The notes: generated by a model not told the origin, from the sequence alone. DNA of 64,000 bases from an uncultured Prevotella sp. (GCA_946403845.1 CAMJBL010000008.1:1-64000); one strand, 5' to 3'; numbered from the stretch's first letter, positions 33,113-46,365 are shown. Program-made: numbers and translations.

Positions 33113-33858
33113 TACGCTGTCTTGCCATCGATGATGAGCCGTTGGCTCTGCAACAGATCGTTGCCTATATCGGCAAAGTGCCGTTCCTGGAGCTTGCCGC
33201 CCAGTGTCAGAGTGCCATTGAGGCCCGTCAGTATCTGGAGAACGATACGGTGGATGCCATCTTCTGCGACATCAACATGCCCGACCTCAACGGCATGGAC
33301 TTTGTGAAGTCGCTTGCAGTGCCGCCACTGGTCGTCTTTACCACTGCCTATTCGGAGTATGCCGTTGAGGGCTTCCGCGTGAATGCCGTCGACTATCTGC
33401 TGAAGCCCTTTGGCCTTCAGGACTTCCAGCGTGCTGCTAACCGCCTCAAGGACAGATTCGAGGCTTCTGCAAATCCTTCTGCGTCAGACAATTCTCTCAC
33501 CTCTCATCCCTCACCTCTCACCTCTGACGATAATACCCTCTTCCTGAAGACCGACTATCGCATCATAAAGGTGAGCATCTCCGACATCGTCTATATCGAG
33601 GGCATGAGCGAATATCTGAAGGTGTGGCTTGATGGGGAATCCAAGCCCATCATTACCCTTCTTTCCATGAAAAAGATGGAGGAGCGGCTGCCCGATTATT
33701 TCATGCGCATCCATCGCTCCTACATCATCAATCTTACCAAGATTCAGGAGGTCAATAAAAACCGCGTCATCATGGGTCCGGACGTCTACCTACCCGTTGG
33801 CGACCTTTATAAAGAAGTCTTTCAGTCTTATTTAAACACGAAATTTCTGGGGAAATAA
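33109..33858 (+). CDS. LytTR-family response regulator
   Basis: A 249-residue regulator. The receiver (1-120) has the DDEP acidic pocket, the phospho-acceptor Asp54 in AIFCDINMPDLNGMDF, a T/S switch (VVFTTAYSEYA) and YLLKPF. A LytTR DNA-binding domain follows at about 143-249 (IVYIEGMSEYLKVWL, FMRIHRSYIINL, LPVGDLYKE). The start codon overlaps the kinase stop. The linker is encoded by four CTCACCT-type heptamers (33496-33523), giving NSLTSHPSPLTSDD. Likely targets are the promoters at 31850-31915 and 86-151. It converges with the nucleotidase gene nine bases away, with no visible terminator between. Confidence 0.93.
   Translation: MIRCLAIDDEPLALQQIVAYIGKVPFLELAAQCQSAIEARQYLENDTVDAIFCDINMPDLNGMDFVKSLAVPPLVVFTTAYSEYAVEGFRVNAVDYLLKPFGLQDFQRAANRLKDRFEASANPSASDNSLTSHPSPLTSDDNTLFLKTDYRIIKVSISDIVYIEGMSEYLKVWLDGESKPIITLLSMKKMEERLPDYFMRIHRSYIINLTKIQEVNKNRVIMGPDVYLPVGDLYKEVFQSYLNTKFLGK
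33496..33523 (+). repeat. Heptanucleotide repeat in the LytTR linker codons
   Basis: Four units CTCACCT, CTCATCC, CTCACCT, CTCACCT encode the serine/proline-rich linker between receiver and DNA-binding domain. A one-unit change would remove the DNA-binding domain by frameshift. Confidence 0.85.
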
Positions 33859-33867
33859 GTCCGAGAC

Positions 33868-35409
33868 TCAGTCATCTATGATCTTAATGCGTCCCTGTGG
33901 CTTGGCGTAAGATCTGCCGGTTGTGCCGCCAAGCACATTGCGCAGATAGTCTGACAGGGCCTCGTAGTAGCGTAGTGAGCTCTCCTGAAGCACCACACAT
34001 TTCTTGAAACAGTCGAAGAATCCGCCACCCTCATGGTTGTAGTTCGTCAGGGCGACGCTATAGGTGCGCTGCATGTCGATGGGCGCATAGCTGCCGTCGA
34101 CCCTCTGGATTTCAATGTCGCTCACTCTATGGCTCTTGCTGTGGATGGTGAACCGCAATCCGGAACATTGTGGGAAGTTGCCGTCGAGCACAGGCACGAG
34201 TGCCGTACAGCGGGTGAGCATCTGTTTCAGTTGTTCGGCGGTTACCGAGATGCGACGCAGCGTGTTATCGTAGGGCAGCATGCCGATGATATCGCCGTAG
34301 GTGATGTCGCCGGCATGGATATCATTACGGATACCACCGCCGTTCTCCAGTCCGATATCGGCCTTCATGGCGTAACGGTAGGCATCGGCCACCAGGTCAC
34401 CGGCATTCGTCTCCTCACCGCGCACAATCCACTGGTCGTTCTCGTCGCTCACCACCAGCGTGTAGTCGCTGTGGGCCACCACCTCCGAGGTGACAGCCTT
34501 TACCATCTTGTGGATACTGTCAACGGTGGCCGTAATCTTCGCATTCTCGTAAGGGATGTCCTTACTCTTAATGAGATGGGTGGTGCAATGGCCGTCGGGC
34601 GTGATCACCAGCTTGCCTACATTGGCGAACTGCGTGCCTGTCTGCGTGACGGTGATCTCCTTGCCGTCGAGGTTCTTGATACGCGCATTCTCGATGATCT
34701 CGTGCGAATGACCGTCGAGCACCACGTCGATACCTCGGGTGTGATTCACCAGACGATACGAACTGATGCCCATCGATTGTGGCGTCTCGCCCACATGCGA
34801 GAGCAGCACCACATAATCAGCCCCCTCAGCACGGGCTTTGTCGACTGCCCGCTGGATAAGCTGATAGAAAGCTTTCGGCTTCAGGTCGTAAAGCAGGATA
34901 CCGTTGGTATCATAAAAGGAGTAGCCTTCGAGGATCATCGTCTCTGGCGTGCAGGCGCCGACGTAGGCCACTTTCTTATGACCGTATTCATGAATGACGT
35001 AAGGCGCAAACAATGGCTGCGGTTCTCCAGCCTCATAGAGATTGGCACATACCACGGGGATGCCTGTCTGCTCCAACAGCTGCAGCATGCGGGGCACACC
35101 ATAGTCGAACTCATGGTTGCCTAAGGTCAGGGCGTGGTAGTCCATCTGGCGCAGGATATCGGCAATGTATTGTCCCTTCGAGATGGCTCCCGTGGTATTG
35201 CCCTGCAGGAAGTCGCCACAACAGACGGCTGCCGCATAGGCTGTATCGGAACGGTTGATGGCATCGCGTAGACCAGCAATCTTAGTGTAGCCGTCGATAC
35301 CGCAATGGGCGTCGTTCTCATAGAGAATCACAATGCTTTTCTGGGCACAAATCACGTTACAGCCCATCATCAGGGCTACCATGCTAAGGAAAAGATTCTT
35401 TTTCATCAT
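33868..35409 (-). CDS. Secreted 5'-nucleotidase / UDP-sugar hydrolase family phosphoesterase
   Basis: A 513-residue exported metallophosphatase. The signal peptide ends near VICAQ. The N-terminal metallophosphatase domain shows YENDAHC, CCGDFLQGN, LTLGNHEFDYG, LLSHVG and DGHSHE, the metal-binding series of this family. The C-terminal 5'-nucleotidase domain (about 320-495) has EETNAGDLVADAYRYA and IGLENGGGIRNDI, which bind the substrate base. It probably frees phosphate and nucleosides from nucleotides in the periplasm. Start codons at 35409 and 35406 are both possible. TATCTTTG lies at 35442-35435. It is divergent from GH31 and is not clearly part of the xylan pathway. Confidence 0.88.
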   Translation of the reverse strand: MMKKNLFLSMVALMMGCNVICAQKSIVILYENDAHCGIDGYTKIAGLRDAINRSDTAYAAAVCCGDFLQGNTTGAISKGQYIADILRQMDYHALTLGNHEFDYGVPRMLQLLEQTGIPVVCANLYEAGEPQPLFAPYVIHEYGHKKVAYVGACTPETMILEGYSFYDTNGILLYDLKPKAFYQLIQRAVDKARAEGADYVVLLSHVGETPQSMGISSYRLVNHTRGIDVVLDGHSHEIIENARIKNLDGKEITVTQTGTQFANVGKLVITPDGHCTTHLIKSKDIPYENAKITATVDSIHKMVKAVTSEVVAHSDYTLVVSDENDQWIVRGEETNAGDLVADAYRYAMKADIGLENGGGIRNDIHAGDITYGDIIGMLPYDNTLRRISVTAEQLKQMLTRCTALVPVLDGNFPQCSGLRFTIHSKSHRVSDIEIQRVDGSYAPIDMQRTYSVALTNYNHEGGGFFDCFKKCVVLQESSLRYYEALSDYLRNVLGGTTGRSYAKPQGRIKIIDD

Positions 35410-35467
35410 GTTTCAATTGTATTCTTTTGCGCTGCAAAGATACGTATTTTTTCAAAAACAAAAAACA

Positions 35468-35513
35468 ATGAAACAAATAAAAGCGTGAAATCGTTGCCTT
35501 TTTAGTAACTTTG
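35468..35513 (+). promoter_or_regulatory. GH31 promoter with candidate HTCS site
   Basis: TAACTTTG lies at 35506-35513 and no TTTG is found at the right distance. ATGAAACAA (35468-35476) begins 38 bases before the -7 element, exactly as before the gene at 24436. Confidence 0.55.
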
Positions 35514-35538
35514 CAGCCAAATCAACAAAACCAATGAA

Positions 35539-37869
35539 ATGAAAAGACTTATTATCAGTTTGATGATCGTGATGTTCACGATTGCTGTTTTTGCACAAGA
35601 TGTAAAGGTGGAGTTTATTACACCGAGTATCGTACACATTGTAAAGGGTCAGCCCACGAAGACGCTGGTGGTTACAGCAAAGCCAGAGAATGTGGCTGTC
35701 AGTAAGAGCGGCAGCACATGGAAAAGCAGCGAGCTGACGGTCAAGCAGGATGCCCAGGGAAACCTGACCTTCCTCACGGCGAAAGGCAAACTGCTGCTGA
35801 AGGAGAAGGACAGCAATGTAGCCGAAGCCCGTCAGACCTTTACTTTGGACAAGGATGAGACTGTCTATGGCTTAGGTACGATTCAGGACGGCAAGATGAA
35901 CCGTCGCGGCACCAAGAAGCGTATGGAACAGTCGAACCTCGAGGACTTTCAGAATGTACTGCAGAGCATCAAGGGCTGGGGACTCTATTGGGAGAACTAT
36001 TCGCCGACACTCTTTGAGGATAATGCCCAAGGGATGACCTTCGATGCCGAAGTAGGCGAGGGGATTGATTATTACTTTATGTATGGCGGCTCAGCCGATG
36101 GCGTTATCGCCCAGATGCGCTATCTGACGGGCGATGTGCCGATGTTCCCTCTGTGGACCTACGGCTATTGGCAGTCGAAGGAACGTTATAAGACTGCCCG
36201 CGAGACGGAGGGCATCGTCGATAAGTATCGTTCGTTGCAGGTGCCCCTCGACGGTATCATCCAGGACTGGCAGTACTGGGGCTCCAACTATCTGTGGAAC
36301 GCGATGGACTTCCTCTCAGAGGACTTCAGCAATGGCAAGCAACTGATCGACAACGTGCATAAGAAGCATGCCCACTTTATGATTTCCATCTGGGCCAGCT
36401 TCGGTCCGATGACGCAGCAGTTCCGTGAGTTGGAAAAGATCGGCAGTCTGTTGCCTTTCGAGACCTGGCCGCAGAGCGGTATCTCGCATGTCTGGCCGCC
36501 GATGCGCGACTATCCGTCGGGTGTTAAGGTCTATGACGCTTTCCATCCCGAGGCCCGCGCCATCTATTGGAAATACCTGAAGAAGCTCTATGATTACGGC
36601 ACGGATGCGTGGTGGATGGATTCTACCGATCCCGATTTCTTCAATCCCCGTGAGAGTGATTACGAACATAAGGTCTATGGCGGCACATGGCGTTCACAGC
36701 GTAATGCCTTCCCGCTGGAGACGGTGCGTGGTATCTACCAGGCCCAGCGTCAGGACGACAGGGGCAAGCGCATCTTCATCATGACGCGCTCGTCATTCGC
36801 CGGACAGCAGCACTACGGCTCGAACATGTGGAGCGGCGATGTGAACTCCTCTTGGGACATGTTGCGCAAGCAGGTACCGGCAGGTCTGAGCTTCACCCTG
36901 ACGGGTAATCCCAATTTTAATACCGATATTGGCGGTTTCTTCTGCAGTTCGTATAATACTAAGGGCAGCGGCTCGGCTCCGAAGAATCCACAGTTCCAGG
37001 AGCTTTACGTGCGCTGGATGCAGTATGGCTTGTTCTGTCCCGTCTTCCGTAGTCATGGTGCCGATGCGCCGCGTGAGATCTGGCAGTTTGGCAAGAAGGG
37101 TGAACCCGTCTACGATGCTATTGAGAAGACCATCCGTCTGCGCTATCGCCTGATACCTTATTTATATAGTACCGCCTGGCAGGTCACCTCGAACAACGAC
37201 AGCTACATGCGTCCGCTCTTTGCCGACTTCGCTGCCGACAAGAAAGTGTGGGACATCACCGATGCATTTATGTTCGGTCGCAGCATTCTCGCTGCCCCCA
37301 TCGTCGATCCGCAGTATACCGAGGAAAAGGTGATCCGTACCAATGCGATGACGGGATGGGATAGGAGGAAGGAGTCAGGTGACAGAAGTCAGGAGTCAGT
37401 AGTAAATTGGCAGGAGACGAAGACGGCGGTAAAGTATCTGCCGAAGGGGGCTGTATGGTATGACTTCTGGACCAATCAGAAGTATCAGGGCGGACGGAAC
37501 GTGACGCTCACGACTACCTTCGACCGTGTGCCGATGTTCGTGCGTGCCGGCAGTATCCTGCCCCTTGGCCCCGAGATGCAGTATGTGGGTGAGAAGACGT
37601 GGGACAATCTCGAAATCCGCGTCTATCCAGGAGCCGACGGCACATTTACCCTTTATGAGGATGAGGGCGACAGCTATAACTACGAGAAGGGTGTCTACAG
37701 CACCATCACTTTCCTATGGAATGACAAGACCCGCCATCTGACCATAGGTGCTCGGAAGGGTGAATTCCCGGGGATGTTGAAGTCGCGCCGCTTTACGGTT
37801 GTTTTGCCCGATGGACGCCAGCAATTGGTAGAATACGACGGTGCGGAAAGTGTTATTTCGCTCAAGTAA
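35539..37869 (+). CDS. GH31 family glycoside hydrolase (alpha-glucosidase/alpha-xylosidase type)
   Basis: A 776-residue exported enzyme (signal peptide ending AVFAQ). An N-terminal beta domain is followed by a TIM barrel. The nucleophile is Asp361 in DAWWMDSTDPDFF and the acid/base is Asp434 in MWSGDVNSSWD, both family hallmarks; YGYWQSKERY and RSHGADAPREIW also fit. A C-terminal beta domain starts near 640. It removes alpha-linked sugars from non-reducing ends. The substrate (glucose or xylose) cannot be read from sequence, though the xylanase neighbours suggest a hemicellulose role. Residues about 611-626 (KESGDRSQESVVNWQE) are encoded by GGAGTCA-type heptamers (37371-37398) and look like an insertion at a domain border. 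Confidence 0.92.
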   Translation: MKRLIISLMIVMFTIAVFAQDVKVEFITPSIVHIVKGQPTKTLVVTAKPENVAVSKSGSTWKSSELTVKQDAQGNLTFLTAKGKLLLKEKDSNVAEARQTFTLDKDETVYGLGTIQDGKMNRRGTKKRMEQSNLEDFQNVLQSIKGWGLYWENYSPTLFEDNAQGMTFDAEVGEGIDYYFMYGGSADGVIAQMRYLTGDVPMFPLWTYGYWQSKERYKTARETEGIVDKYRSLQVPLDGIIQDWQYWGSNYLWNAMDFLSEDFSNGKQLIDNVHKKHAHFMISIWASFGPMTQQFRELEKIGSLLPFETWPQSGISHVWPPMRDYPSGVKVYDAFHPEARAIYWKYLKKLYDYGTDAWWMDSTDPDFFNPRESDYEHKVYGGTWRSQRNAFPLETVRGIYQAQRQDDRGKRIFIMTRSSFAGQQHYGSNMWSGDVNSSWDMLRKQVPAGLSFTLTGNPNFNTDIGGFFCSSYNTKGSGSAPKNPQFQELYVRWMQYGLFCPVFRSHGADAPREIWQFGKKGEPVYDAIEKTIRLRYRLIPYLYSTAWQVTSNNDSYMRPLFADFAADKKVWDITDAFMFGRSILAAPIVDPQYTEEKVIRTNAMTGWDRRKESGDRSQESVVNWQETKTAVKYLPKGAVWYDFWTNQKYQGGRNVTLTTTFDRVPMFVRAGSILPLGPEMQYVGEKTWDNLEIRVYPGADGTFTLYEDEGDSYNYEKGVYSTITFLWNDKTRHLTIGARKGEFPGMLKSRRFTVVLPDGRQQLVEYDGAESVISLK
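37371..37398 (+). repeat. Heptanucleotide repeat inside the GH31 coding region
   Basis: Four units (GGAGTCA, GGTGACA, GAAGTCA, GGAGTCA) lie in frame between the barrel and the C-terminal beta domain. Confidence 0.75.
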
Positions 37870-37898
37870 CACGCGTGTGTTACATTTTCAAAGTTTTG

Positions 37899-40326
<2,428 letters not shown>

Positions 40327-40327
40327 A

Positions 40328-42592
<2,265 letters not shown>

Positions 42593-42610
42593 TCAGTAAA
42601 TATCCATATA

Positions 42611-42649
42611 AAAATCTGCGGCATGAATCAAATTCATGCCGCAGATTTT
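42611..42649 (+). terminator. Strong terminator after the GH10-CE1 pair
   Basis: Perfect 18-base arms (42611-42628 and 42632-42649) around a CAA loop. The stem has A-rich and T-rich ends and would work in both directions. Confidence 0.93.
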
Positions 42650-42690
42650 ATTATCGCTGATAATCAAGAATACCCTTCGCAAGGATTGAA

Positions 42691-42723
42691 CAAAAAGAAG
42701 CCCTCCACAACGGAGGGCTTCTT
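42691..42723 (-). terminator. Terminator of the HU-HIG operon
   Basis: Arms AAGAAGCCCTCC (42695-42706) and GGAGGGCTTCTT (42712-42723), with a T-run on the minus strand, just past the HU-HIG stop. Confidence 0.9.
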
Positions 42724-42734
42724 GGTTAGATTGA

Positions 42735-44381
42735 TTAGATGGAGCTGTCGCCGCTGTTGCTGGAGCTGCGCTGGATGGTGATCGAGGCTACGGTCGTGCC
42801 GTCGTTGGTGATCACGAGGTGCGACGTGCCTGCCTGCGAGAGTGCGCCCGATACCTGGAAGTTCTCATCATCATAGGTGAGGCTGGTGAGGTTCTGACCC
42901 GACATGTCGCTGGCCTGCAGCTCGTCGAGGTTCTCACCGACGAGGAACACCTCGAAGGCACCCGTATCCGTATCAGCGATGACGGTGGTCGACAGGTTCT
43001 GCGTAGCACCCTCGGCGGTGAGCTTCAGTCCGGTGATGCTCACGCTCGGAGTGACGGCCACGAGGGCTGCCACGAAGATGGCCTGCTCGTCGACAATCAC
43101 CTTGAATTCACCCGGCTGGGCGTTCGAGATAGTCGCCTGGATCAGGGTATCCGACTGCGAACCGAGGGTGATCTGTGAGCCGGCAGGCACCACGAAGTTC
43201 TCGGCCGTCAGCTCTGCCAGACCCGTACCGGCGATGGCAATGCTGTAGTTATTGCCCGCAGTTATGGTGGTCGAACCGCCGTTGTTCAGGGCATCGCCAT
43301 TGGCGGTGACTGATACGATGCTGGTGCCGCCAGCTGCGCCGAACGACAGGTTATACACACTGGGATCACCCGTTGCAGCCTGTACGCTGACGGGCCAGTT
43401 GCCAGTGCCTTGAGGGGTGAAGAAAAACACCATCTCTTTCTCGGAAATAGCCTTAGGCACAACTACCGAGTTACCCACCTTGATAACGGTGGCATCGCCG
43501 AAGTTGGCGCCGAACAGTTGGATCTTACACTCCTTGCCGGCCTCATACTTCATTGTACCGCCCACGGGCACAGGTGCGCCGTCGACGACGACCGCCGAGA
43601 TGTAGGGCAGCGTCTGTAGATTGCCGAAGGCGCGCTCCACAATCACATTGCCGTCCTTGTCCTTGAGCTGGAAGCTCTTGATGGCCACATAGTCGTAGGT
43701 CTTGGCGAACTCCTTGAGGTTGACTGACAGCTGGTTGTAGCTCAGGTTAACGAGTTTGCCTGCCAGGAGGCTACTGTGCTCGGCACCCTCACCGTCGAGC
43801 ATCACCACGCTGATGGGCGTAGCACCCAGATAGGTCTGCGACAGGCGTGTACCGTTCATCACCAGACGGGTCACGGGCGGCACCAAGTAAGTACGGCCAG
43901 CGTTAAGCGGGATGAGCTGTGCGCCCTTGCCGAAAGCCATTGACTTTACGGCAATGACACCGTCGCTCTCATAGCCCTCGTCCTCGACATCCGTTAAGAT
44001 GGCGGTGTTGGCAATCATCGCCTTTAACTCGGGATCCGGCAGGAAGCGGATTTTAATACTACGCAGGTTCTTAGAGAAGTCTGCAGTGAACTCAGCCTCG
44101 CTGCTAGTCGACTTAGCGCTAACGACGAGGGAGAAGGTTCCGAGGTTCGGAATCTGCACCGAATGGCCGTTGAGCACAAAGTAGTTCATGCCATCAAACA
44201 GAGCCTCCATCGACATGTCAATGCTCGACTCTGGAACGGCGGCAGCCTTGGCCGCATAAGCCACGATGGCATCATAGCTGATTGTGGTGTAGCGGTGGGC
44301 TTGGCCCACCAGCTTTTCGGTATCATTGAAACCGATGCGGCGGGCCTTAAAGCCAATTTTAACTTGTCCTTTCTTTGTCAT
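42735..44381 (-). CDS. Large HU-HIG family protein with repeated Ig-like domains
   Basis: A 548-residue protein. Residues 1-125 are an HU-like domain (MTKKGQVKIGFKARRIGF, HSVQIPNLGTFSLVVSAK, LRSIKIRFLPD). The rest is beta-rich with several Ig/IPT-like units, for example GGTMKYEAGKECKIQLFGAN (about 275) and NNGGSTTITAGNNYSIAIAG (about 367). It ends in SGDSSI. The last 17 bases of the gene up to the stop codon, GGCGACAGCTCCATCTA, are identical to those of the HU-HIG gene at 2324-3160. A smaller HU gene precedes it by 25 bases. The domain combination is established in Bacteroidetes; the biochemical role is unknown. No smalltalk gene follows. Confidence 0.8.
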   Translation of the reverse strand: MTKKGQVKIGFKARRIGFNDTEKLVGQAHRYTTISYDAIVAYAAKAAAVPESSIDMSMEALFDGMNYFVLNGHSVQIPNLGTFSLVVSAKSTSSEAEFTADFSKNLRSIKIRFLPDPELKAMIANTAILTDVEDEGYESDGVIAVKSMAFGKGAQLIPLNAGRTYLVPPVTRLVMNGTRLSQTYLGATPISVVMLDGEGAEHSSLLAGKLVNLSYNQLSVNLKEFAKTYDYVAIKSFQLKDKDGNVIVERAFGNLQTLPYISAVVVDGAPVPVGGTMKYEAGKECKIQLFGANFGDATVIKVGNSVVVPKAISEKEMVFFFTPQGTGNWPVSVQAATGDPSVYNLSFGAAGGTSIVSVTANGDALNNGGSTTITAGNNYSIAIAGTGLAELTAENFVVPAGSQITLGSQSDTLIQATISNAQPGEFKVIVDEQAIFVAALVAVTPSVSITGLKLTAEGATQNLSTTVIADTDTGAFEVFLVGENLDELQASDMSGQNLTSLTYDDENFQVSGALSQAGTSHLVITNDGTTVASITIQRSSSNSGDSSI

Positions 44382-44406
44382 AACTTTTTTACCTTTTTAC
44401 TTTTAA

Positions 44407-44793
44407 TTAGACTTCAGTCTCGATATGCATCTGTGCGATGGCGTTCTTGATTTCCACAGAGGGTTTGAAGCCGATCGTCATGCGCTTCACAAGACTTGCA
44501 TTTACCTCTTCGGCATCGGTCGCAGATTTCTGCGACGAACGGATGCCCAAGATTCCAAACTTGCCCAGGTCCACATGGTGACCGTTGAGCACGAAATAAG
44601 AGATGGCCTCTCGCACGGCAAGAGTGCAGGCGAGGAGGGTAGATTCAGGGATATGACTCGACTTAGCCGCATACGAGATCAGCTCGTCACCCTTCACAGT
44701 GCTGTAGCGAACAGCATGAGCCACAACGCGGTTGTCGTCGATCACGGCCACGCGCTGCATTTTTCCACGAACTTTAATCTTTCCCATAATCAT
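44407..44793 (-). CDS. HU-like DNA-binding protein
   Basis: A 128-residue protein (126 from the second ATG at 44787). It matches only the HU-like part of its neighbour: KGDELISYAAKSSHIPESTL, then YFVLNGHHVDLGKFGILGI, then RMTIGFKPSVEIKNAI. It has no Ig-like tail. It is the first gene of a two-gene unit with 42735-44381 and is divergent from the NYN gene. The two proteins may form a mixed dimer in which one partner carries the Ig-like extension (inference). Confidence 0.82.
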   Translation of the reverse strand: MIMGKIKVRGKMQRVAVIDDNRVVAHAVRYSTVKGDELISYAAKSSHIPESTLLACTLAVREAISYFVLNGHHVDLGKFGILGIRSSQKSATDAEEVNASLVKRMTIGFKPSVEIKNAIAQMHIETEV

Positions 44794-44835
44794 TAAATAA
44801 TTAAATTAGAAACTCACGAAAATTGAATCACGCTG

Positions 44836-44867
44836 CAAATTTCGGAGTAATTAGGGAGGATTCCAAA
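44836..44867 (-). promoter_or_regulatory. Promoter of the HU/HU-HIG operon
   Basis: On the minus strand TTTG (44867-44864), a 20-base spacer and GAAATTTG (44843-44836). The -7 element is imperfect in its first base. Confidence 0.45.
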
Positions 44868-44957
44868 TTTGCCGTGAGGTAGTTTCCGGTTTTTACGAAT
44901 TTTAAGGTAATAATTTTCCAAAACTTTTTCCGTCTTGACTTTATAGCGTATTCACAT

Positions 44958-44980
44958 AAAAAAAGCCCTCCGCTGAGGGC
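44958..44980 (-). terminator. Minus-strand terminator with no gene upstream
   Basis: GCCCTC (44965-44970) pairs with GAGGGC (44975-44980); seven A on the plus strand give a U-run only for minus-strand RNA. No minus-strand gene lies between here and 46412, so it may end an RNA antisense to the NYN leader or be a remnant. The rest of 44868-45065 is AT-rich with nothing recognised. Confidence 0.6.
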
Positions 44981-45065
44981 ACACCTTTATTAATTATAAA
45001 TGTAATCTGAAAAACCTAATCAATGGGCGAAATAATAGCCAAAACATAAAATAATTGCTAAAATA

Positions 45066-45208
45066 TTTGGAAGTTACGAGAAAACTTCCTATATTTGCAC
45101 CAAGATTACGCTCGTGGAGACGTGCACTCGATGACGGAGGCCCCGTCAATACAGGATTATGGGTGCGCCAGACCCACGGGCTATTTTTATTAACTAAAAT
45201 GTAACACT
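45066..45208 (+). promoter_or_regulatory. Promoter, operator and hairpin leader of the NYN operon
   Basis: TTTG (45066-45069), 20 bases and TATATTTG (45090-45097). Within the spacer an inverted repeat GGAAGTT/AACTTCC (45069-45075 and 45083-45089) is a likely operator. The leader holds hairpins GACGG/CCGTC (45133-45147) and TGGGT/ACCCA (45160-45176), followed by a T-rich stretch, like an attenuator. The second NYN gene has a closely similar promoter (49772-49803) and leader end. Confidence 0.65.
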
Positions 45209-45886
45209 ATGGACACAAAAAGCAATTTACCTCCAGTAAAGATTGCCGTTTTGATTGACGGTGGGTTTTTTATTAAACGATTTAATTCTATCTACAACAA
45301 AGATAGAAAGATGTCAGGTAAAGAGGTTGCGGCCTATCTTTACACATTTGCACATAAACATGTAGGAGCAGGTAATGTTCTCTATCGTATCTTCTATTAT
45401 GACTGTATTCCTTTTGGTAAAAGAATGCAGAACCCAATCAGCAAAAGGACTGTTGATTATTCTAAAAGCGAAGAATTCAAGTTCAGGACGGATCTCATTG
45501 AGGAACTAAAGCTCAAGCGAAAGGTCGCATTAAGGCTTGGCGAACTTAGAGATAACAAGAATTGGGTCATACATGCTAAAAAGGTAAAGGAATTGTTGGC
45601 TGGAAAGATTGAAACAAAAGATCTCCAACCAGAGGATGTAACAGTAGATATCCGTCAAAAAGGTATTGATATGAAGATTGGTGTGGATATTGCGTCCTTA
45701 GCCTTCAAACGCTTTGTTGACAGAATTGTACTTGTTTCCGGTGATGCCGACTTTGTGCCAGCAGCCAAACTTGCCAGGAGAGAGGGTATTGACTTTATTC
45801 TGGATCCGATGTTTGCTAATATTGAGCAAAACCTATTAGAACATATTGACGGATTGGATAATAAAACAATTCATATTAAATCATAA
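45209..45886 (+). CDS. NYN-domain (PIN-like) nuclease
   Basis: A 225-residue cytoplasmic protein. Acidic residues typical of the NYN/PIN nuclease fold are present: Asp in VLIDGGFFI (near residue 18), Asp in KGIDMKIGVDIA, and VSGDADFVPAAK near the C-terminus. NYN proteins (LabA/YacP-like) are metal-dependent RNases or putative RNases. It is followed four bases later by a PUR-like/HTH gene, which suggests a nuclease with its nucleic-acid-binding partner. No signal peptide or membrane segment. The target RNA is unknown; function as RNA processing or as a defence or toxin component are both possible. Confidence 0.82.
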   Translation: MDTKSNLPPVKIAVLIDGGFFIKRFNSIYNKDRKMSGKEVAAYLYTFAHKHVGAGNVLYRIFYYDCIPFGKRMQNPISKRTVDYSKSEEFKFRTDLIEELKLKRKVALRLGELRDNKNWVIHAKKVKELLAGKIETKDLQPEDVTVDIRQKGIDMKIGVDIASLAFKRFVDRIVLVSGDADFVPAAKLARREGIDFILDPMFANIEQNLLEHIDGLDNKTIHIKS

Positions 45887-45890
45887 TCAT

Positions 45891-46352
45891 ATGGAAAACA
45901 ATAATGTAGTTAAAGAACGTGAGATCGCATCTTATTCGATTCGTACAGATGCTGGTAGATTATTCTTTGATCTGAAGTGGGGAGATAGAGAAAACTTCCT
46001 ACAGATTACTCAAAGTAAGAAAACTGGTGAGAATGAATTCCATCGAGAGAAAATCATTCTCTCAAAATCAGAGCTAATACAGTTTAAAGATGGAATCTTG
46101 AAGGCCATAGGATTCTTAAATGTTATTCAAGGCGATGTGGAGGGACCAATTAGCATGAAATCGCAATATGAAAACGGCTATAAGCCATGGGATGAGTTAG
46201 ATGAAGAGAAATTGCTCTTATTATACCAAGAAGGTAAAAGTATGAAAGAGATAGGATCATTGCTAGGTCGTAGTGCCGGAGCCATCAGAAGTAGATTTAT
46301 GAAACTAATGCTAGAAAAAGAAGGTGAACTACCAATGCCAGATGAAGAATAA
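45891..46352 (+). CDS. PUR-alpha-like (DUF3276-type) domain fused to a helix-turn-helix
   Basis: A 153-residue protein. Residues about 10-80 resemble the bacterial PUR-alpha-like single-strand nucleic-acid-binding fold (GRLFFDLKWGDRENFLQITQ, then EKIILSKSELIQFKDGI). Residues about 100-140 form a helix-turn-helix (DEEKLLLLYQEGKSMKEIGS, then LLGRSAGAIRSRFMKL). The ATG at 45891 is used, four bases after the NYN stop; a longer frame from 45846 overlaps NYN and is unlikely. Co-transcription with a nuclease suggests target recognition or control. A REP-like hairpin at 46366 separates it from the convergent lipoprotein gene. Confidence 0.75.
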   Translation: MENNNVVKEREIASYSIRTDAGRLFFDLKWGDRENFLQITQSKKTGENEFHREKIILSKSELIQFKDGILKAIGFLNVIQGDVEGPISMKSQYENGYKPWDELDEEKLLLLYQEGKSMKEIGSLLGRSAGAIRSRFMKLMLEKEGELPMPDEE

Positions 46353-46365
46353 CATACATTTAAAC

